A stretch of 61,829 bases of DNA from Streptomyces sp. LUP30 (GTDB lineage: Bacteria; Actinomycetota; Actinomycetes; Streptomycetales; Streptomycetaceae). The notes under the pieces are model-generated. The model had not been told where the DNA came from. It saw only the letters and a list, made by a program, of their open reading frames with translations, and did no database searches. Location: assembly GCF_001746365.1 (NCBI RefSeq), contig NZ_MJAJ01000016.1, forward strand, positions 1 through 61,829, in the 5' to 3' direction. Positions 1-8,729 of the stretch are shown piece by piece. Made by a program: the position numbers and the translations under genes. Position 1 is the first letter of the stretch, and every line of letters starts with the position of its first letter.

Positions 1-1
1 G

Positions 2-688
2 GGTGCCGCGGGCGTCCCCCGGCAGCCCGCCGCACCCCTCGCTCCCGTCGCCCCGGCCACCCCGGTCGCCCCCGCAGGCCCCGGTGGCGGGCAGCCCTCC
101 TGGGCGCAGCAGGTGCACCGGCTCGCGGGGGCCGAGGACGGGCCCGTCGCGCCCTGGAAGCCGCCGGTGGACGACATCTTCCAGGCGGCGGCCCGGCGTC
201 AGGCCTCGGCCCGTCCGGCGGGCCTCGGCAAGCGGCTGGTCGCCCGTCTCGTCGACACGCTGGTCCTCGCGGCCGTCACCGGCGCGGCCGCGGTACCGCT
301 CGGTGTGCGGGCACTCGACCACGTCCACCAGAAGATCGACGCGGCCAAGCTGACCGGGGAGACCGTGACCGTCTGGCTGCTCGACGGCACGACATCGGTG
401 TACCTGGGGATCGTCCTCGCCGTCCTGCTGGTGTTCGGGATCGTGTACGAGGCCCTGCCGACCGCCAGGTGGGGCCGCACGCTGGGCAAGAAGCTGCTCG
501 GTCTCGACGTGCGGGACATCGAGGGCGGCGAGCCCCCGACCTTCGGGGCGGCCTTGCGACGCTGGCTCGTCTACAGCGTTCCCGGTCTGCTCGCCGTCGG
601 CGTCGTGGGCGTCGTCTGGGGCCTGTTCGACAAGCCGTGGCGCCAGTGCTGGCACGACAAGGCGGCGCACACGTTCGTCGCGGGCTGA
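2..688 (+). CDS. RDD family membrane protein (5' end outside window)
   Basis: The reading frame is open to the left edge, so the true start lies upstream; a GTG at 113 is possible but would cut into a continuous Pro/Ala-rich region. The visible part has a proline-rich cytoplasmic N-terminus and then the RDD domain (KRLVARLVDTLVLAAV, with the Arg-Asp pair as RLVD). A middle hydrophobic segment follows (YLGIVLAVLLVFGIVYEAL), then the RDD signature WGRTLGKKLLGLDV and a last membrane segment before the tail WHDKAAHTFV. RDD proteins are small membrane proteins of mostly unknown role; a few are implicated in ion transport. It is followed by a second RDD gene on the same strand, so the pair looks like a tandem paralog pair. 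Confidence 0.85.
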   Translation, partial: GAAGVPRQPAAPLAPVAPATPVAPAGPGGGQPSWAQQVHRLAGAEDGPVAPWKPPVDDIFQAAARRQASARPAGLGKRLVARLVDTLVLAAVTGAAAVPLGVRALDHVHQKIDAAKLTGETVTVWLLDGTTSVYLGIVLAVLLVFGIVYEALPTARWGRTLGKKLLGLDVRDIEGGEPPTFGAALRRWLVYSVPGLLAVGVVGVVWGLFDKPWRQCWHDKAAHTFVAG

Positions 689-852
689 CCGCACACCCGG
701 CCCCGCTCGATCCGCCTCGGCCCTCCCGGGCCCCCGCCCCGGGACCGCGCTTTGCGCGCCCTCCCGCCCGCGCGCCCTCCCGCCTGTGCCGGGTACCCCG
801 TACGGCCGCTCGCCGGATGCGGAGCGCGGGGGTTCGGGGTCGACTCGGGGGC

Positions 853-1560
853 ATGACCACCGAACCGCCCCCCGGCTCCGGCGGCGGCGAGCCGCCGGAG
901 GACGACCCGTTCAGGAAACGGCCGCCGCAGCAGCCCCCGCAGGGCTCGCCGTACGATGCCCCGCAGGGTCCGCAGGGTCCGCAGGGGCCGTACGGCGGAG
1001 GCGCCGGGCAGCCCCCGCCCCCCGGCGGAGGCCCGTACGGCGGAGGCCCGTACGGCGGTGATCCCTACGGTGGTGACCCGTACGGCGGCCGTCCCACCGA
1101 CCCGCTCGCCGGGATGCCCCCGCTCGCCGAGAGCGGCAGGCGCACGCTCGCCCGGATCATCGACATGGTCATCGTCTTCATCGTCGTGACGCTGCTGGCG
1201 TGGGCCTTCGGGGTCGCGCAGTACACCATGAACGCGGACAAGATCGAGTTCGGCAAGACCTTCGGCCGGGAGCTCCTCGCCGTGATCCTGTACGTCGCGT
1301 ACGACACGGTCCTGACCGCCAGATCGGGCCGGACGCTGGGCAAGAAGTGGCTCGGCATGCGCGTGGCCGACCTCGACAACGGTGCGACGCCCTCCGTGCA
1401 GACGTCGCTGATCCGCGCGCTGGTGCTGTGGGTGCCGTTCGCGTTCTGCTGCGCCTGTCTGTGGACGGCGATCTGCGGCGGCTGGAGCTACTTCGACAAG
1501 CCGTACAAGCAGGGCCTGCACGACAAGGCGGCCAAGACGGTGGTGGTCAGCACCGGCTGA
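853..1560 (+). CDS. RDD family membrane protein with Pro/Gly/Tyr repeat N-terminus
   Basis: 235 residues from ATG. The first 90 residues are a disordered Gly-Pro-Tyr region with tandem PYGGG/PYGGD units and GPQ repeats, typical of Streptomyces RDD proteins. The RDD domain follows: RRTLARIIDMVIVFIVVTLLAWAF (first helix, Arg and Asp conserved), a second hydrophobic stretch (ELLAVILYVAYDTV), the signature SGRTLGKKWLGMRV, and a Cys-rich third helix before the tail FDKPYKQGLHDKAAK. The same architecture and tail as the upstream gene mark it as its paralog. The low-complexity head could be a protein interaction region. Function is not known from the sequence. Confidence 0.88.
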   Translation: MTTEPPPGSGGGEPPEDDPFRKRPPQQPPQGSPYDAPQGPQGPQGPYGGGAGQPPPPGGGPYGGGPYGGDPYGGDPYGGRPTDPLAGMPPLAESGRRTLARIIDMVIVFIVVTLLAWAFGVAQYTMNADKIEFGKTFGRELLAVILYVAYDTVLTARSGRTLGKKWLGMRVADLDNGATPSVQTSLIRALVLWVPFAFCCACLWTAICGGWSYFDKPYKQGLHDKAAKTVVVSTG

Positions 1561-1733
1561 CGTACCGCCGACGACGGCGCCCGTCCCCCTGCGCCGCCGG
1601 GTTGGCCGAAACCTCAACTACCGTCACTCGAAACACAGTTGATGTGCATCCCCCTGGTTGGCAGACTCGCCCCGCCGGCGTGCCGAGTCAGTGGCGTCGG
1701 CAACGGGTCACTCCATCTCTCAGGGGGACGTCA

Positions 1734-2645
1734 ATGTCACTCAGCACGCCCGAACGCGCCGTGGCCCGCACCGCGGCCGTCCTCGTACTGGCCCTGGGCA
1801 TGGCCACCGGCACGACCGGCCTGCTGTCCGGCGCCGAGGCGCACGCCGTGCCCGTCACTCAAGGATCCTTCAGCTTCGGGGGCGACGAGGGGGACTACAT
1901 CAGCGGCGGGAGGTCCTACGCCTACACGACCGCGTCCCAGGACCGTATGAGCATCTCCGCCGACGGCGCCGACAACGCGGTCCACCTCCAGGCGGACGGA
2001 GCGAACGGCGACTGGTGGTCGCTGGACCTCGCGGCGCCCTCCGGCGAGGTCCTCGCGCCGGGCACCTACACCGGCGCCACCCGCCACCCGTTCAACACGC
2101 CGACCGAACCGGGGCTGGACCTCAGCGGCAACGGGCGTGGCTGCAACACGCTCACCGGCCGATTCACCGTCCTCGACGTGGAGTTCGGCCCGCAGGGCTA
2201 CGTGAAGAAGCTGGACGCCACCTTCGAGCAGCACTGCGAGGGAGGCGCGGCCGCGGCGCGCGGTGAGGTCCACATCGACAACCCGGCCCCGCCGGCCGAG
2301 CTCGGCCTCGGCCTCGCGGTGGCACTGGACGGCACCGCGTCCACCCTGAACGGCAAGGCCGCCCTGCACGGGACGGTGAGCTGCAGCAAGCCGGTGAGGG
2401 TGGACGTGTCCGGCAACGTCACCCAGGTGAAGAGGCAGAAGCTCATCCGCGGCTCCTTCACCGCGTCGGTGTCCTGTAGGCCGGGCGCGCCCATGGCCTG
2501 GAACGCGACGGCCGTGCCCACCGGGGACACCCCCTTCCAGCGCGGAGACGTCGAGGTGGAGGCGCGGGCCACGGCGACGGACCCGGACTACGCACAGCCG
2601 GTCACCGCGGCCGAGACGGTGGCGGTCCACCTCGAGCGCGCCTGA
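1734..2645 (+). CDS. Secreted protein of unknown function
   Basis: 303 residues. The ATG was chosen because a GGGGG ribosome-binding stretch sits a few bases upstream and a signal peptide begins there: basic start, hydrophobic core (VARTAAVLVLALGMATG) and a likely cleavage near AEAHA. The mature part starts TQGSFSFGGDEGDYISGG, is rich in Gly/Asp/Ser, and has five cysteines (for example GRGCNTL, EQHCEG, VSCSK, VSCRP) that may form disulfides outside the cell. No enzyme motif was recognised. The pattern suits an extracellular beta-rich protein. It ends at a strong hairpin shared with the convergent downstream gene. Confidence 0.75.
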   Translation: MSLSTPERAVARTAAVLVLALGMATGTTGLLSGAEAHAVPVTQGSFSFGGDEGDYISGGRSYAYTTASQDRMSISADGADNAVHLQADGANGDWWSLDLAAPSGEVLAPGTYTGATRHPFNTPTEPGLDLSGNGRGCNTLTGRFTVLDVEFGPQGYVKKLDATFEQHCEGGAAAARGEVHIDNPAPPAELGLGLAVALDGTASTLNGKAALHGTVSCSKPVRVDVSGNVTQVKRQKLIRGSFTASVSCRPGAPMAWNATAVPTGDTPFQRGDVEVEARATATDPDYAQPVTAAETVAVHLERA

Positions 2646-2727
2646 GCCGGGGGCCACGGTCCGGGGCCGCCCGCACCCGGGGTCCCCGGACCGTCCGCTC
2701 CGGCGCGTGCCGTGAGTGGGCGGACAC

Positions 2728-2771
2728 GCCGACGGCCCGCACACCCCCGAGGGGGCGTGCGGGCCGTCGGC
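2728..2771. terminator. Bidirectional hairpin terminator
   Basis: Perfect 15-base inverted repeat (left arm 2728-2742, right arm 2757-2771) with a 14-base loop. It lies between the convergent ends of the secreted protein gene and the small membrane protein gene, so it probably stops transcription from both sides. No U-tract is present, as is usual in Streptomyces. Confidence 0.8.
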
Positions 2772-2796
2772 ACGCAGGCTTTCGGTGTCTCGTCGG

Positions 2797-3138
2797 TCAG
2801 GGAGCGGTGTGCTCCCTGACGGGTTCGGACGCCGAGGCGACCGAAGCCGGCACGGGCGCCTGCAGGGGCGTGTGCGCGGGAACGGTGACAGGGACGGCGA
2901 CGGGGACGGACCGGGGCCGGCTCGCGGCAGTGCTCGCGGCGGAACGGGCCACAACGATCCTCGACGGCTTCGACGTCGGCACCGTCATGGCGACGAGCAC
3001 GCCGAGCGCGACCGCGGCGACGACGATGACGGCGATCCCGGGGCCCGAACTCGTCTGTGACAGCAGCAGCATGGCGAGCGTCGAGAAGATGACGGTGCAG
3101 GAACCGTACGTGAGCTGTGCAACAGTCGGACGAGGCAT
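2797..3138 (-). CDS. Small two-helix membrane protein
   Basis: 113 residues. Two hydrophobic helices are visible (TVIFSTLAMLLLSQ and GIAVIVVAAVALGVLVAMTV), followed by a basic Ser/Ala/Pro/Val-rich tail of about 55 residues. A GAGGA ribosome-binding sequence stands about ten bases before the ATG. Short proteins of this form, with an MPRPTVAQLTYGS start, are common conserved hypotheticals in Streptomyces. No function can be assigned. It is monocistronic and read away from the protease gene across a long promoter-rich spacer. Confidence 0.7.
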   Translation of the reverse strand: MPRPTVAQLTYGSCTVIFSTLAMLLLSQTSSGPGIAVIVVAAVALGVLVAMTVPTSKPSRIVVARSAASTAASRPRSVPVAVPVTVPAHTPLQAPVPASVASASEPVREHTAP

Positions 3139-3365
3139 GGCAATCGTGTCCTCGGAAGCGGGGGCGGTCTCGACTTCTCTTCGCCTGCATGCCCGAGTGG
3201 GACGAGCGGTAAGCGTGACCTAACCCACGGTGCCGGTGCACAGGGGGCGCACGGAGTCATGGCGTCCATCAGGTGGACGGTCCCGCGCGCCCGCCGCCGT
3301 CCTTCATGGTCCGTCATGTTGCCGTCATATGTCCGCAATACGAACACCGGCTCCCGATAATGCAT

Positions 3366-3383
3366 TTGACTTGTCCAAGTCAA
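3366..3383. promoter_or_regulatory. Palindromic element upstream of the M6 protease
   Basis: Perfect 8+8 inverted repeat TTGACTTG-TC-CAAGTCAA, about 130 bases before the protease start. It is much more AT-rich than its surroundings. A second, related inverted repeat lies 26 bases further on. The pair looks like operator sites for one regulator, though the first half also resembles a -35 hexamer (TTGACT). Confidence 0.5.
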
Positions 3384-3408
3384 GGTCTGTCTTTTCTCGC
3401 AAACCAGT

Positions 3409-3430
3409 AGTCAAATGGCGTCACTTGACT
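3409..3430. promoter_or_regulatory. Second palindromic element upstream of the M6 protease
   Basis: Imperfect inverted repeat with arms AGTCAAATG and CACTTGACT (eight of nine pairs), spaced by four bases. It shares the AGTCAA/TTGACT core with the upstream element. It ends about 85 bases before the protease start. Confidence 0.45.
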
Positions 3431-3514
3431 ACACGCGTATAACAGCGCGCGGACCTTCCTTGACAGGGATCCCCCCTTTCCGCGCGCACGGGCGCGTGCG
3501 TGGGAGGACATCAA

Positions 3515-5866
3515 GTGAGCAGTAGATCCTGGACGTATCGGACGGTCGCGACCGTCGTCGCCCTGGCCGCGGCCTCGGCGACGTACACCACGTTCGCCGT
3601 GGCGCAGGCCGCCGAGAACGGCGCGGCCAAGGCCCCGGCGGTGGACCGGCGCGACCCGCAGCCGGCCAAGGCCAAGGAGCACGACTTCGACGGGCCGATG
3701 AGCAAGACGCAGGACGCCCAGCGCGAGGAGGCGCTCAAGCAGGTCATATCCGGCAAGGCGTCGGTCAAGGACCGTAACGGGTCCAAGGTCGTCCAGCTCA
3801 AGAGCCGCAAGGGCGACAGCAAGTACGTCGAGCTGGGACGCGAGAAGACCGACAAGATCTTCACGATCCTGGTCGAGTTCGGCGACCAGGTCGACTCCCG
3901 CTACGGCGGCACGGCCGGCCCGCTGCACAACCGGATAGCCGCGCCGGACCGGGCCAAGGACAACTCCACGGCCTGGCAGGCGGACTACAACCAGAAGCAC
4001 TTCCAGGACCTGTACTTCGGCGCCGGCAAGAACACCGAGTCGCTGAAGAAGTACTACGAGAAGCAGTCCTCGGGCCGCTACTCGGTTCAGGGCGAGGTCA
4101 CCGACTGGGTCAAGGTCCCCTACAACGAGGCCCGTTACGGCTCCAACAAGGCCTCCACCGGCGCCTGGTACGCGGTCCAGGACGGCGTCAACGCCTGGGT
4201 CGCCCAGCGCAAGGCCGCGGGCGCCACCGCCGCCCAGATCAAGACGGAGCTGGCCCAGTTCGACCAGTGGGACCGCTACGACTACGACGGCGACGGCAAC
4301 TTCAACGAGCCCGACGGCTACATCGACCACTTCCAGATCGTGCACGCCGGCGAGGACGAGTCCGCGGGCGGCGGCGCGCAGGGCGAGGACGCCATCTGGG
4401 CCCACCGCTGGTACGCCTTCGGCACCGACGCCGGCTCCACCGGCCCGGACACCAACAAGCTCGGCGGCACCCAGGTCGGCGACACGGGCATCTGGGTCGG
4501 CGACTACACCATCCAGCCGGAGAACGGCGGACTCGGCGTCTACGCGCACGAGTACGGCCACGACCTCGGCCTGCCGGACGAGTACGACACCTCCGGCGGC
4601 GGCGAGAACTCCACCGGCTTCTGGACGCTGATGTCCTCCGGTTCCTGGCTCGGCACCGGCAGGAAGGCCATCGGCGACCTGCCCGGCGACATGAACGCCT
4701 GGGACAAGCTCCAGCTGGGCTGGCTGGACTACGACGTCGCCGCGGCGGGCCGCAAGTCCAGCCACACGCTGGGCGTCGCGGAGTACAACACCAAGAACGC
4801 CCAGGCCCTCGTGGTCCAGTTGCCGGAGAAGAAGGTCACCACCGAGGTGGTCGCCCCGGCCGAGGGCGCCACGCAGTGGTGGAGCGGCAGCGGCAACGAC
4901 CTGCGCAACACGCTCACCCGCGACGTCGACCTGACCGGCAAGTCCTCCGCCGCCCTCACGATGGACGCCTGGTGGGACACCGAGAAGGACTACGACTACG
5001 GGTACGTCGAGGTCTCCACGGACGGCGGCGCCAACTACACGCCCGTCGACGGCACGCTGGCCGACGGCACCGCGATCCCGCGTGACGGCAGCGGCAAGCC
5101 CGCGCTGACCGGCACGGTCGCCTCGTACCAGAAGCTGACGTTCCCGCTGGACGCCTACGCCGGCAAGAAGATCAGCCTGCGCTTCCGTTACGCCACCGAC
5201 GGCGGCGTGGCCCAGAAGGGCTTCACGGCCGACGAGATCAAGGTGACGGCCGACGGCGCCGCGCTCTTCTCCGACAACGCGGAGAGCGCAGACCCGGCCT
5301 GGAAGGCGACCGGGTTCTCCCGCATCGGCGGATCCGTCAGCGACGACTACGCGCAGTACTACATCGCCGAGAACCGCCAGTACGTGTCGTACGACAAGAC
5401 CCTCCAGGTCGGCCCGTACAACTTCGGTTTCACGACGACGCGCCCCGACTGGGTCGAGCACTACGCGTACCAGAACGGCCTGTTGATCTGGAAGTGGGAC
5501 ACCTCCCAGGCGGACAACAACACCAGCGCGCACCCGGGCGAGGGCCAGATCCTTCCGGTCGACTCGCACCCGACCCCGCTGAAGTGGGCCGACGGCACCG
5601 CGATGAACGCCCGTCTGCAGAGCTTCGACTCGACCTTCAGCACGTACCGGACGGACGCGATCACGCTGCACAAGGCGGACGTCGCGGTCAAGATCAAGTC
5701 CCGTCCGGGCGTCCCGGTCTTCGACGACGGCAAGTCGACGTACTACGACGCCTCGACCCCGCTGTCGGGCGTGAAGATCACTGACACCAACACCTCGATC
5801 AAGATCGTCAGCGAGCCGAAGAGCGGCTCCACGATCAAGGTGAAGGTCGGCCCCTCGGCGAAGTAG
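3515..5866 (+). CDS. Secreted M6-family (immune inhibitor A-like) metalloprotease
   Basis: 783 residues from the GTG that lies seven bases after a GGGAGG ribosome-binding site; a GTG five codons earlier overlaps that site and is less likely. An N-terminal signal (TYRTVATVVALAAASATYTTFAVAQAAE) is followed by a charged propeptide-like region. The M6 catalytic domain carries the zinc motif HEYGHDLGLPDE beginning at His345 (HExxHxxGxxD), preceded by a Ca-binding-like DYDGDGNFNEPDGYIDHF. The C-terminal half holds jelly-roll-like segments (DAWWDTEKDYDYGYVEVS, LRFRYATDGG) as in InhA proteins. It is expected to be a zinc endoprotease acting on extracellular proteins. Two palindromic elements precede the gene and a strong hairpin follows it. 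Confidence 0.93.
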   Translation: MSSRSWTYRTVATVVALAAASATYTTFAVAQAAENGAAKAPAVDRRDPQPAKAKEHDFDGPMSKTQDAQREEALKQVISGKASVKDRNGSKVVQLKSRKGDSKYVELGREKTDKIFTILVEFGDQVDSRYGGTAGPLHNRIAAPDRAKDNSTAWQADYNQKHFQDLYFGAGKNTESLKKYYEKQSSGRYSVQGEVTDWVKVPYNEARYGSNKASTGAWYAVQDGVNAWVAQRKAAGATAAQIKTELAQFDQWDRYDYDGDGNFNEPDGYIDHFQIVHAGEDESAGGGAQGEDAIWAHRWYAFGTDAGSTGPDTNKLGGTQVGDTGIWVGDYTIQPENGGLGVYAHEYGHDLGLPDEYDTSGGGENSTGFWTLMSSGSWLGTGRKAIGDLPGDMNAWDKLQLGWLDYDVAAAGRKSSHTLGVAEYNTKNAQALVVQLPEKKVTTEVVAPAEGATQWWSGSGNDLRNTLTRDVDLTGKSSAALTMDAWWDTEKDYDYGYVEVSTDGGANYTPVDGTLADGTAIPRDGSGKPALTGTVASYQKLTFPLDAYAGKKISLRFRYATDGGVAQKGFTADEIKVTADGAALFSDNAESADPAWKATGFSRIGGSVSDDYAQYYIAENRQYVSYDKTLQVGPYNFGFTTTRPDWVEHYAYQNGLLIWKWDTSQADNNTSAHPGEGQILPVDSHPTPLKWADGTAMNARLQSFDSTFSTYRTDAITLHKADVAVKIKSRPGVPVFDDGKSTYYDASTPLSGVKITDTNTSIKIVSEPKSGSTIKVKVGPSAK

Positions 5867-5892
5867 CCGACGTTTTAGCAGGTCAGACGCGT

Positions 5893-5925
5893 ATCGGCGG
5901 CAACCCCTGGCGGGTTGCCGCCGAT
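5893..5925 (+). terminator. Hairpin terminator after the M6 protease gene
   Basis: Perfect 14-base inverted repeat (arms 5893-5906 and 5912-5925) with a five-base loop, 26 bases after the protease stop codon. Confidence 0.85.
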
Positions 5926-5998
5926 CGTGTTTAGGTGCCTCCTGTGCCCTACTTATTGACACCGACCTCGACACCGACGCGCACGGGGGTGTGACCGC

Positions 5999-6352
5999 AT
6001 GGCCGCAGGAGGCTTCTGCAAGCTGCCCGACGGCATGGTGGTGGTGGCGCTGAACCTGCCCCGCCCCGCCGCCCGAGAGGGCCTCCCGGGCCCCGCCGCG
6101 GACGTCCGCGTCCTCGTCCACGCCCAGAACCGGGCGCGCGCCCTGACCAGGCTGCGCAACCTGGGCCTGCGCGCCGTCTACCTGCGCGGCAACGCGGCCC
6201 CGCCGACCCCGGACGAGATCACCGCGGTCCTGCACCATCCCGACGGCCTGATATGGCGCACCCCGCCCGACAACGGCGTCCCGGCGGGCGTCACGGCCGG
6301 CCCGGAGCTGTGGCGGCCCATCAGGGCCCTGCTGAGGAGCGCGGCCGCGTAG
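5999..6352 (+). CDS. Small conserved hypothetical protein
   Basis: 117 residues, soluble and rich in Arg, Ala, Leu and Pro. It contains VRVLVHAQNRARALTRLRNLGLRAVYLRGN, then a helix PTPDEITAVLHHPDGLIWR and a C-terminal ELWRPIRALLR. No catalytic motif or membrane segment was recognised. It runs convergent to the M67 peptidase gene with only six bases between the stop codons. Its codon use is typical of the genome, which supports it as a real gene. Confidence 0.65.
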   Translation: MAAGGFCKLPDGMVVVALNLPRPAAREGLPGPAADVRVLVHAQNRARALTRLRNLGLRAVYLRGNAAPPTPDEITAVLHHPDGLIWRTPPDNGVPAGVTAGPELWRPIRALLRSAAA

Positions 6353-6358
6353 GGCCGC

Positions 6359-6781
6359 TCAGTACGCCTCGACGACGCGCACGTCCTCCTCGGTGACCTC
6401 GCCGTCCAGGATGCGGAACGAGCGGAACTGGAACTCGCCGAGGCCGTCGGTGTCGGCGGTGGAGACCAGGACGTAGTGCGCGCCGGGCTCGTTCGCGTAC
6501 GAGATGTCCGTGCGGGACGGGTACGCCTCCGTCGCCGTGTGGGAGTGGTAGACGATCACCGGCTCCTCGTCGCGGTCGTCCATCTCGCGGTAGAGCTTGA
6601 GCAGGTCGCCCGAGTCGAACTCGTAGAACGTGGGGGACATGGCCGCGTTCAGCATCGGGAGGAAGCGCTCGGGGCGGTCCGTGCCCGCCGGGCCCGCGAC
6701 GACTCCGCAGGCCTCGTCGGGGTGGTCCTTGCGGGCGTGGGCGACGATCTGGTCGTGCAGGGCCCGGGTGATGGTCAGCAT
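6359..6781 (-). CDS. M67 family JAMM/MPN metallopeptidase (Mec-like)
   Basis: 140 residues from the ATG giving MLTITRALHDQIV. All JAMM residues are visible: Glu23 (DEACG), His79 and His81 (YHSHT), Ser89 and Asp92 (YPSRTD). These bind one zinc and activate water for isopeptide or peptide cleavage. In mycobacteria the related Mec protein frees cysteine from the CysO-cysteine adduct made by CysM. Here the CysO-like carrier and CysM genes are only about 6.5 kb away, which supports the same pathway. Unlike the mycobacterial cluster, the three genes are not contiguous: permease, clpS, NAD-salvage and LacI genes separate them. The peptidase could also trim the carrier C-terminus (see findings). Confidence 0.88.
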   Translation of the reverse strand: MLTITRALHDQIVAHARKDHPDEACGVVAGPAGTDRPERFLPMLNAAMSPTFYEFDSGDLLKLYREMDDRDEEPVIVYHSHTATEAYPSRTDISYANEPGAHYVLVSTADTDGLGEFQFRSFRILDGEVTEEDVRVVEAY

Positions 6782-6975
6782 GGTCGCCAGGATAAGCAAC
6801 CGGCGTGGCGCCGCGCGGCGGCGTTCCGTCGGCGGGACGGCCAGCGAGCGGCGGGCCGCCCCGCACCGGTGGACGGTACGGAACGGCCCGCGTGGCGGAC
6901 GTCCTGAGCGGCCGCCGGAGGGGGCGCCACGAGTGCTCCCTGCGGCCGGACGCCCCGGGGGTGGCCGGCGAACGG

Positions 6976-8409
6976 TCAGCCGACCTTCTCGAGCTCCGGC
7001 TCGCGCCGGTCGGCGATCTGCGGGTTGCGGCGCTTGAGGACCGCCCAGCCGACGCCGAGGGCGGCGGCCCAGCCCGCCATCACGTACAGACACACGCGCG
7101 AGTCGGCGTCGTAGGCGATCAGGCCGGTGACGAAGAGCAGGAACACGATGGCCACCCAGCTGAACGCGGAGCCGCCCGGTGCCGGGAAGCTGGACGCGGG
7201 CAGCCGGCCCGCGACGACCGCGCGGCGGTACAGGATGTGGCTGATCAGGATCATCAGCCAGGTCCAGATGCCGGCCGCGGTGGCCACCGAGGTGACGTAG
7301 CCGAACGCCTTCTCCGGGACGACGTAGTTCAGGACCACGCCGATGCCCATGAACAGCACGGAGACCGTGATGCCGAGGGCGGGCGTCTTCGTCGACGACA
7401 GCTTCCGGAAGGCCGCGGGCGCCTCGCCGCTGTCGGCCAGGTTCCGCAGCATGCGGCCGGTGGAGTACATGCCCGAGTTGCAGGAGGACAGGGCCGCGGT
7501 CAGCACGACGAAGTTGACGATGCCGGCGCCGGCCGGGATGCCGATCTTCGCGAACGCCTCGACGAAGGGCGAGACGCCCGGTGCGAACTCGGTCCACTTC
7601 ACCACGCACAGGATGACGGTCAGCGCGCCGACGTAGAACAGCGCGATCCGCCAGGGCAGCGTGTTGATCGCCTTGGGCAGGGTCTTCTCGGGGTTCTCGG
7701 ACTCGCCCGCCGTGACACCGACGAGCTCGACGGCGAGGTAGGCGAACATGACGCCCTGCAGGGTCATCAGGGACGAGCCGACGCCCTTGGGGAAGAAGCC
7801 GTCGAAGGCCCAGAGGTTGGAGACCGCGGCCGTGTCGCCGGCGCTGCTGAAGCCGAAGGTGAGCACGCCCAGGCCGATCACGATCATGCCGATCAGGGCG
7901 GTGACCTTGACCATCGAGAACCAGAACTCCAGCTCGCCGAAGAGCTTCACGGAGATCAGGTTGACCCCGAAGAGGATCACCAGGAAGACCAGGGCGGTGA
8001 CCCACCGCGGGACGGCCGGGAACCAGTAGTTGACGTAGATCGCGGCGGCCGTCAGTTCGGCCATGCCGGTGACGACCCACATCAGCCAGTACGTCCAGCC
8101 GGTGAAGTAGCCGAAGAACGGCCCGAGGAACTCCCGCGAGTACTCCGCGAAGGAGCCCGAGACCGGGCGGTAGAGCAGCAGCTCGCCCAGCGCCCGCATG
8201 ATGAAGAAGATGATCCCGCCGGCGAGGGCGTACATCAGGATGAGACTGGGGCCGGCCTTGGCGATGTTCGCCCCGGCGCCCAGGAACAGCCCGACGCCGA
8301 TGGCGCCGCCGATCGCGATCATCTGGACCTGGCGGCTGCCGAGTCCGCGTTCGTATCCCTCTTCGGGAGTGTCGGTGACAGCGGTGTCGGTGACCTTCTC
8401 AGAGGTCAT
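6976..8409 (-). CDS. Amino acid permease, AAT/CycA-like
   Basis: 477 residues. The ATG giving MTSEKVTDT was taken because a GGAGAAAGG ribosome-binding sequence lies about ten bases upstream; an ATG seven codons earlier overlaps that site. Twelve hydrophobic helices fit an APC-superfamily symporter. The first carries IAIGGAIGVGLFLGAG, and FTGWTYWLMWVVTGMAELTA and MRALGELLLYRPVSGSF closely resemble the D-serine/D-alanine/glycine transporter CycA. It should import an amino acid with protons; the substrate cannot be fixed from sequence. It stands alone with a 320-base promoter region. The neighbouring sulfur genes make a sulfur-linked substrate thinkable but unproven. Confidence 0.9.
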   Translation of the reverse strand: MTSEKVTDTAVTDTPEEGYERGLGSRQVQMIAIGGAIGVGLFLGAGANIAKAGPSLILMYALAGGIIFFIMRALGELLLYRPVSGSFAEYSREFLGPFFGYFTGWTYWLMWVVTGMAELTAAAIYVNYWFPAVPRWVTALVFLVILFGVNLISVKLFGELEFWFSMVKVTALIGMIVIGLGVLTFGFSSAGDTAAVSNLWAFDGFFPKGVGSSLMTLQGVMFAYLAVELVGVTAGESENPEKTLPKAINTLPWRIALFYVGALTVILCVVKWTEFAPGVSPFVEAFAKIGIPAGAGIVNFVVLTAALSSCNSGMYSTGRMLRNLADSGEAPAAFRKLSSTKTPALGITVSVLFMGIGVVLNYVVPEKAFGYVTSVATAAGIWTWLMILISHILYRRAVVAGRLPASSFPAPGGSAFSWVAIVFLLFVTGLIAYDADSRVCLYVMAGWAAALGVGWAVLKRRNPQIADRREPELEKVG

Positions 8410-8729
8410 GTGTGGTGCGCCTTTCTCCATGCCGAACCGGGCCTCTCGTCGGCCGCGGATCGGGTTTCGATCCCCCCGGATTGATGGAGCGATGCCTGGC
8501 CGGCGATCAACCGGCTCGGTGGCGCACCCGGCCGAACATACGGGTGGTGTTCGCCGGGCGGTCGTGAAGATTTATCACGCCCGCCATACTGATCAACCGG
8601 CGGCCGTGTGGCGCACGACACAAGAAGAAGTGGATGAACGAGACACAAAGAGGACACTCCCGGCCGCCGCGGTAATGCGATCGTTATCCGGATTTGAGCG
8701 TCCTCTGAGCGAACAAGAAGGCGGACGAA
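8410..8729. other. Intergenic region upstream of the permease
   Basis: No gene was found. The stretch should contain the permease promoter (read leftwards). An 11-base direct repeat GATCAACCGGC occurs at 8505-8515 and 8591-8601. The AT-richer segment near 8570-8590 (AGATTTATCAC) is a possible promoter or activator region. Nothing else was recognised. Confidence 0.4.

Noticed and set aside
3380..6238. Very long open frame opposite the protease gene
   Set aside because: It is a GC-rich antisense shadow with Val/Gly/Arg-rich content and no domain, and the protease reading is certain.
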